DNA of 64,000 nt from positions 4,819,001-4,883,000 of the forward strand of contig NZ_JACHMI010000001.1 in the NCBI RefSeq assembly GCF_014207985.1, given 5' to 3'. Made by a program: the position numbers and the translations under genes. This document shows, one piece after another, positions 59,881-64,000 of the stretch (the first letter of the stretch is position 1; each line of letters starts with the position of its first letter). This stretch comes from Nonomuraea rubra (lineage in GTDB: Bacteria > Actinomycetota > Actinomycetes > Streptosporangiales > Streptosporangiaceae). The notes beneath the pieces are model-generated. The model did not search any database, was not told where the DNA came from, and worked only from the letters and a program-made list of their open reading frames with translations.

Positions 59881-61262
59881 TCCCCATGACGCTGGCCGAG
59901 ATCGCGCGCCTGCTCGACGCCGGCCTGCACGACGTACCCGACCCGGGGACGCCGGTGACGGCGCCCTCGGCGGTCGACTCCCGCGAGGTGGTGCCCGGCG
60001 GGCTGTTCGCCGCCACCGCCGGCGCCAACGTCGACGGCCACGACTTCGCGGCGGCCGCGGTCGCGGGCGGCGCCGCCGCCGTGCTGGCCTCGCGGCCAGT
60101 CGGCGTGCCTGCCCTCGTCGTCAAGGACGTCCAGCTCGCGCTCGGCCTGCTGGCCAGGCACCTGCTCGAACGCATCAGCCCGGCCGTGATCGGCCTGACC
60201 GGCTCCGTCGGCAAGACCACGACCAAGGACCTGCTGGCCCAGGTGCTCGAACCGCACGGGCCGACGGTCGCCACCGACCGCTCGTTCAACAACGAGCTCG
60301 GGCTGCCCCTCACCGTGCTGCGGGCCGACGCCGCCACGCGGTACCTGGTGCTGGAGATGGGCGCGGGCAGGAAGGGCGACCTGACGTACCTGACCGGCCT
60401 GGCACCGCCCCTGGCCGGGCTGGTGCTCAACGTCGGCACCGCGCACGCGGAGCGGATGGGAGGCGGCCGGGCCGCCGTGGCCGAGGCCAAGGGCGAGCTG
60501 GTCGAGGCGCTTCCCGCGGACGGGTTCGCCCTGCTCAACGCCGACGACCCGTACGTCAGGGGCATGGCCGGCCGCACCAGGGCGTCCGTCCTGCTGTACG
60601 GCAGGTCCCCGGAGGCGGTGGTGCGGGCCGAGAACGTGCGGATGGACGGCCGGGCACGACCGGCGTTCGAGCTGGTGACGCCCTCCGGCCGCGCCCCGGT
60701 CGAGCTCGGCCTCATCGGCGAGCACCAGGTGGGCAACGCCCTCGGCGCGGCCGCTGTCGCCACCGTGCTCGGCCTGGACGCCGCCGGGATCGCCGCGGGG
60801 CTGAACTCCGCACGGCGCCGCTCGGCGGGCCGCCTGGAGATCGTCGAACGGCCCGACGGCGTCACCGTCGTCAACGACGCCTACAACGCCAACCCCGAAT
60901 CCATGCGCGCCGGGCTGCGGGCGGCCAAGGCCCTGGCCGGCGACCGCCGTACCGTCGCCGTGCTCGGCGCGATGGGACAGCAGGCGGACGCCTCCCGCGC
61001 CCGGCACGCGGAGATCGGCCGCCTCGTCGCAGATCTCCGTTTCGACGTGCTGATCGCGGTCGGAGCCGGGGATCCGCTCGCGACGGCGGAGGCGGCACGC
61101 TCCCCGGGCCAGGGCGTGGCCGTCCACACCGTCGAGGACGTGGCCGGAGCCATCAGCCTGGCCACCGGCCTGGTCGAGCCGGGAGACGTGGTGTTCGTCA
61201 AGGCCTCCAGCGAGATCGGGCTCAGCGCCTGCGCCCGGGCGCTGGCCGGCACCAACCAGTGA
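59877..61262 (+). CDS. murF: UDP-MurNAc-tripeptide-D-Ala-D-Ala ligase (MurF)
   Basis: A 461-residue Mur ligase: substrate domain up to about residue 100 (AVDSREVVPGGLFAATAG), ATP-binding GLTGSVGKTTTKDLLA, FNNELGLPLTVL and LEMGAGRKGDL, and a C-terminal domain with VNDAYNANPESM. It adds the dipeptide made by the preceding ligase to the peptidoglycan precursor. It overlaps that gene in a GTGA (59877-59880). As MurF is normally in the dcw cell-division cluster, this copy outside it is likely an alternative enzyme matched to its partner. Confidence 0.93.
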   Translation: MIPMTLAEIARLLDAGLHDVPDPGTPVTAPSAVDSREVVPGGLFAATAGANVDGHDFAAAAVAGGAAAVLASRPVGVPALVVKDVQLALGLLARHLLERISPAVIGLTGSVGKTTTKDLLAQVLEPHGPTVATDRSFNNELGLPLTVLRADAATRYLVLEMGAGRKGDLTYLTGLAPPLAGLVLNVGTAHAERMGGGRAAVAEAKGELVEALPADGFALLNADDPYVRGMAGRTRASVLLYGRSPEAVVRAENVRMDGRARPAFELVTPSGRAPVELGLIGEHQVGNALGAAAVATVLGLDAAGIAAGLNSARRRSAGRLEIVERPDGVTVVNDAYNANPESMRAGLRAAKALAGDRRTVAVLGAMGQQADASRARHAEIGRLVADLRFDVLIAVGAGDPLATAEAARSPGQGVAVHTVEDVAGAISLATGLVEPGDVVFVKASSEIGLSACARALAGTNQ

Positions 61263-61273
61263 AACGGAGTTCC

Positions 61274-61966
61274 ATGCGCGCGATAGGCCTCATCGGCGGC
61301 TTGAGCTGGGAGTCGACGGTGATCTACTACCAGATCATCAACCAGCGGGTACGCGAGCGGCTCGGCGGCAGCCACTCAGCCAACAGCCTCATCTGGTCGA
61401 TCGACTACACGACCGTCGAGAACCTCATCTTCGCCGACCGCTGGGACGAGGTGAGCGCGCTGCTGACCGGCGCGGGCAGGAAACTGGAGGAGCTCGGCGC
61501 CGGCGTCCTGCTCATCTGCAGCAACACCTTCAGCCGGGTGAGCGACGACGTGGCGCGGACCGCGAGCGTGCCCGTGCTGCACATCGCCGACGTCGTGGGC
61601 GCGGAGGTCCGCGCCAGGGGGATGCGCAAGGTCGGGCTGCTGGGCACGCGCTTCACCATGGAGCAGCCCTTCTACCGGGACCGGCTGGCCGCCCACGGCT
61701 TCGACGTGGTCGTCCCGCGGCGTGAGCAGCGCGAACTGGTCCACCGCGTGATCTTCGACGAGCTGGTGCGCGGCGTGATCAGCGAAGCGTCCAGGGACGC
61801 GTACGCCCGGATCGTCGCCGAGCTCGCGGACGACGGCGCGGAAGGCGTCATCCTCGGCTGCACGGAGATCGAGCTGCTGCTCGGCGAGAAGGACACCGCC
61901 GTCCCGGTGCTGCCGAGCGCCCGGCTGCACGCGGAGGCGGCGGCGGGCTTCGCGCTGGCCGGCTGA
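61274..61966 (+). CDS. Aspartate/glutamate racemase family protein
   Basis: A 230-residue protein with the family's GLIGGLSWESTVIYY N-terminus, the first catalytic Cys in LLICSNTFSRV and the second in ILGCTEIELLLG, so it has both cysteines of cofactor-independent racemases. It interconverts L- and D-aspartate or glutamate. CGGAG lies before the ATG at 61274, 11 bases after the murF stop. It is the third gene of a ddl-murF-racemase unit, which suggests provision of a D-amino acid for an alternative peptide terminus or cross-bridge. Confidence 0.9.
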   Translation: MRAIGLIGGLSWESTVIYYQIINQRVRERLGGSHSANSLIWSIDYTTVENLIFADRWDEVSALLTGAGRKLEELGAGVLLICSNTFSRVSDDVARTASVPVLHIADVVGAEVRARGMRKVGLLGTRFTMEQPFYRDRLAAHGFDVVVPRREQRELVHRVIFDELVRGVISEASRDAYARIVAELADDGAEGVILGCTEIELLLGEKDTAVPVLPSARLHAEAAAGFALAG

Positions 61967-61992
61967 CCCACCCGCGTCACGGCGCGACCGGC

Positions 61993-64000
61993 TCATGACG
62001 GGGCTCCGGTGAGCTGGGCGTGGAGGCGCCTGCACTCGTGGACGAAGCGGATCTTCCGGCGGCTGCGCGCGAACTCGCCGACGACCGGGATCTCCCCGCG
62101 CGCGCCGGTCCAGCGGGCCACGTCGGCGGCGAAGGCGACCAGGTCGGCGTGGGTCACGGTGATGCGCCGCCCCTCGCCAGGCAACATCGCCGGCAGCAGG
62201 GTGCGCAGGATGCGCCACACCTCGTGGTGCCCACCGGCGTCCGCCAGCTCGGTCAGGGCCGCGACGGCGGGACGGGTCTCCTTCCAGGTACGGCGCAGCA
62301 CCAGCGCGAGCTGGCGGCCGATCGCCTCGGCGGGCAGCTCGCCCCTGGCGGCCAGGCGCAGGACCAGCGGGATCACGCCGGCCACGCTGTCGGCCAGGAG
62401 GAAGGCCAGGATCACCGCCGTGGACTCGCCCATCGGCCCCTGGGCGAGCTCCAGGCCGGCGATCTCCGCCGGAGTCAGCCCCGCGCCCCAGTGGCCGTAC
62501 AGCAGGAAGGGCAGCAGGTTGACGGCCACGACCTCACGGTGCGAGGGCAGCATGGCGGGCCACGCCCCGAGCGTGCCGCCGGACTCGTCGGACCTCCAGC
62601 CGTCGGGCTGGCGCAGCAGCACCTCGTCGATCAGCCGATGGCCGGTCGGGGCCGTCACCCGCAGCTCCGGCTGCAGTCTGACCTCGGTGAAGTGTTCCGG
62701 CTCCGCGTCGCCGAAGTCGACCATGGACCCGCCCGCCATGTGCCGCCACACGAGGCCGCACCCGGGGTCGGCCAGGCCGTCACCGGCGAGCCAGCGGGCC
62801 GCCGAGCGGGCCGCCTCCGAGTCGACCTTGGCGGCCCGGTCGGCCGCGGCCGGGTGCCGGCCCCTGGGCAGCCGCAGCAGCGCCTGCGCCAGGTCGGCCG
62901 GGGGCGGCTCCACTTCGGCGGCGGCGCAGGTCTCCAGCCGGTCGACCAGCACGTCGGGGTCGAGGTGGCCGCTCATCCAGGTCGGCGTGGCCAGCAGCAC
63001 CGGCGGCAGGGTGCCGTCGCGCAGGGCCGCGGCGAGTTCCACGTAGCGGTGCAGCAGGAAGTCGTGGAGCGGGGCGACCCCGCCGGGGCGCGGCAGCCGG
63101 TTGCGCCGCCGCCACTCCTCGTGCTCGGGCAGCGGCTCGGGCAGGTAGGAACGCAGCCGGGACGGGATGAACACGACGGTCACCTGCACGAGCGGCTCGT
63201 CCGGGCCCGGCGGGGGCACCGGCTCCCCGGCCCGCATCGCCGCGACCCGGGCGGGGTCCACGCCGAGCTCGGCCAGGTGCTCGTAGACGTCGTCGAGGAC
63301 GTGGGACGGCATGGCCTCGCCCGAGTCGTCGTACAGGACGCCGGGCTTCGACCGCACCGGATGGGGGTGGCCCGGCAGCCAGTCGTCGTAGATCCTCTCG
63401 GCGCCGTCGGCGGGGGAGCCGTTCAGGTGGATCCGGCCCCCGGAGAAGGGGATCTGCCGGTCGCCCTCGCGGGCCACCGCCGCTTCCGGGCCGTCGTCGC
63501 TGGTCCAGGTGATGAAGAAGGCACGCAGCGGGGCGTCGTCGTCGAGGTAGCGGCCGGGCCGGTGGAAGCCGAAGCGGCCCATCGTGAACCGCAGGGGCTC
63601 CTCCGGGGCAGGCTCCTCGCCACGGGTGAGTTCGCGCACCTGGACGGAGTGGCTCGCGCCGTCCCAGAACTTCTCCGGCTCGATCGGCGGTGGCTCCGGC
63701 ACGCTGCCGGGGGTGACGAGCTCGGCGGACAGCGCCGACTGCCAATCGGCGGGGTGCAGGAGCACGTCCCTGGAGCGCCAGTGGCCCTGGTGCTCCTCGA
63801 CGTGGCGCCTGAGCTTACCGCTCAGCCCCGCCCGGTCCTCGGCGATCCCGGCGACGAAGGCCGCCAGCCAGCGTTCGTGGCCGACCCAGTGCTCGTGGTA
63901 GCCGGGGAAGATCGACGGCTCGGGGAACGGCCGCGCCTCCGGCACCTCGGGCAGCGGCGGGAACTCCTTCCGCTCCAGCAGCTCCCCGGCCGGGACCGCA
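61993..64000 (-). CDS. Large protein, DUF6493-like (5' end beyond window)
   Basis: Reading is open to the right edge, so at least 668 residues are visible and the start lies beyond 64000. The sequence alternates helical repeat-like stretches (LVLRLAARGELPAEAIGRQL, AEIAGLELAQG) with WRSDESGGTLGAWPAMLPSH. Length, repeat-like C-terminus and charged composition resemble the DUF6493-type proteins found beside MoxR/SWIM genes in actinomycetes, but I cannot verify this. No catalytic motif is visible. It is convergent with the racemase gene, 27 bases away. Confidence 0.55.
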   Translation of the reverse strand, partial: AVPAGELLERKEFPPLPEVPEARPFPEPSIFPGYHEHWVGHERWLAAFVAGIAEDRAGLSGKLRRHVEEHQGHWRSRDVLLHPADWQSALSAELVTPGSVPEPPPIEPEKFWDGASHSVQVRELTRGEEPAPEEPLRFTMGRFGFHRPGRYLDDDAPLRAFFITWTSDDGPEAAVAREGDRQIPFSGGRIHLNGSPADGAERIYDDWLPGHPHPVRSKPGVLYDDSGEAMPSHVLDDVYEHLAELGVDPARVAAMRAGEPVPPPGPDEPLVQVTVVFIPSRLRSYLPEPLPEHEEWRRRNRLPRPGGVAPLHDFLLHRYVELAAALRDGTLPPVLLATPTWMSGHLDPDVLVDRLETCAAAEVEPPPADLAQALLRLPRGRHPAAADRAAKVDSEAARSAARWLAGDGLADPGCGLVWRHMAGGSMVDFGDAEPEHFTEVRLQPELRVTAPTGHRLIDEVLLRQPDGWRSDESGGTLGAWPAMLPSHREVVAVNLLPFLLYGHWGAGLTPAEIAGLELAQGPMGESTAVILAFLLADSVAGVIPLVLRLAARGELPAEAIGRQLALVLRRTWKETRPAVAALTELADAGGHHEVWRILRTLLPAMLPGEGRRITVTHADLVAFAADVARWTGARGEIPVVGEFARSRRKIRFVHECRRLHAQLTGAPS

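Overview
The window is high-GC DNA with GTG and ATG starts, stop/start overlaps of the GTGA and ATGA kind, many TetR, MerR, MarR and LysR regulators with divergent targets, and many secreted proteins. This is typical of a filamentous actinomycete. The gene style fits a Streptosporangiales genome such as Nonomuraea, but no taxonomic marker gene is present, so the genus is a guess. No tRNA, rRNA, CRISPR array, transposase or phage gene was seen, and no gap without a gene exceeds about 275 bases.

Layout. 1-3375: a truncated serine hydrolase, a MerR regulator and a second serine hydrolase. 3408-4860: two decayed genes (an MFS exporter and a GH127-like protein) that were divergent and have both lost their 5' ends at one junction. 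4861-20268: a complete thiopeptide (thiazolyl peptide) RiPP cluster. 20507-21352: two small secreted proteins that share the cluster's putative operator. 21412-25929: a secreted Cip1-like protein, an NmrA-type oxidoreductase, a wrecked rifampin phosphotransferase gene and a secreted TIM-barrel-like protein. 26052-31483: three regulator/target divergent pairs (TetR/MFS, TetR/alcohol dehydrogenase, MarR/methyltransferase), each with a readable operator. 31500-41017: a two-component system, a secreted peptidase-like hydrolase, a GlnX/GlnH-like amino-acid sensing pair, an iron-type binding lipoprotein and a sugar-acid dehydratase/dehydrogenase operon. 41060-58765: a molybdopterin oxidoreductase with TetR regulators, a carboxylesterase, small secreted proteins, LysR with two SDRs, GTP cyclohydrolase I with a Cys-rich regulator, a DUF574-type methyltransferase, a DUF3500 protein, and a flavin monooxygenase with TetR. 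58924-61966: a D-Ala-D-Ala ligase, MurF and Asp/Glu racemase operon. 61993-64000: part of a large protein.

Thiopeptide cluster. The genes correspond one for one to the minimal thiomuracin (Tbt) set: two SpaB_C-type proteins (Ser/Thr elimination and pyridine synthase), a SagB-type azoline dehydrogenase, an E1-like protein with an RRE, a YcaO cyclodehydratase, an exporter, a 65-residue precursor and a LanB-type tRNA-Glu-dependent glutamylating enzyme. A convergent SARP/AfsR-type regulator follows. The precursor leader closely resembles thiomuracin/GE2270 leaders as I recall them. The core that follows is unlike any thiopeptide core I know: 24 residues, Arg at position 2, Ser at 1, 7, 14, 17 and 19, and a charged tail. 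The Ser flanked by Cys on both sides that best fits the second pyridine Ser is at 14, so cyclisation from Ser1 would give a 38-membered ring, beyond the known 26, 29, 32 and 35. The alternative Ser7/Ser17 pair would give a 29-membered ring with an unusual N-terminal stretch. This is the most promising new chemistry in the window.

Regulation. Two sites, one before the biosynthetic operon and one between the SARP gene and the small secreted genes, share three heptamers at exactly 11-bp pitch followed by 9 bp and a -10-like hexamer. That is the arrangement expected of a SARP operator. It implies that the two small secreted proteins belong to the thiopeptide regulon.
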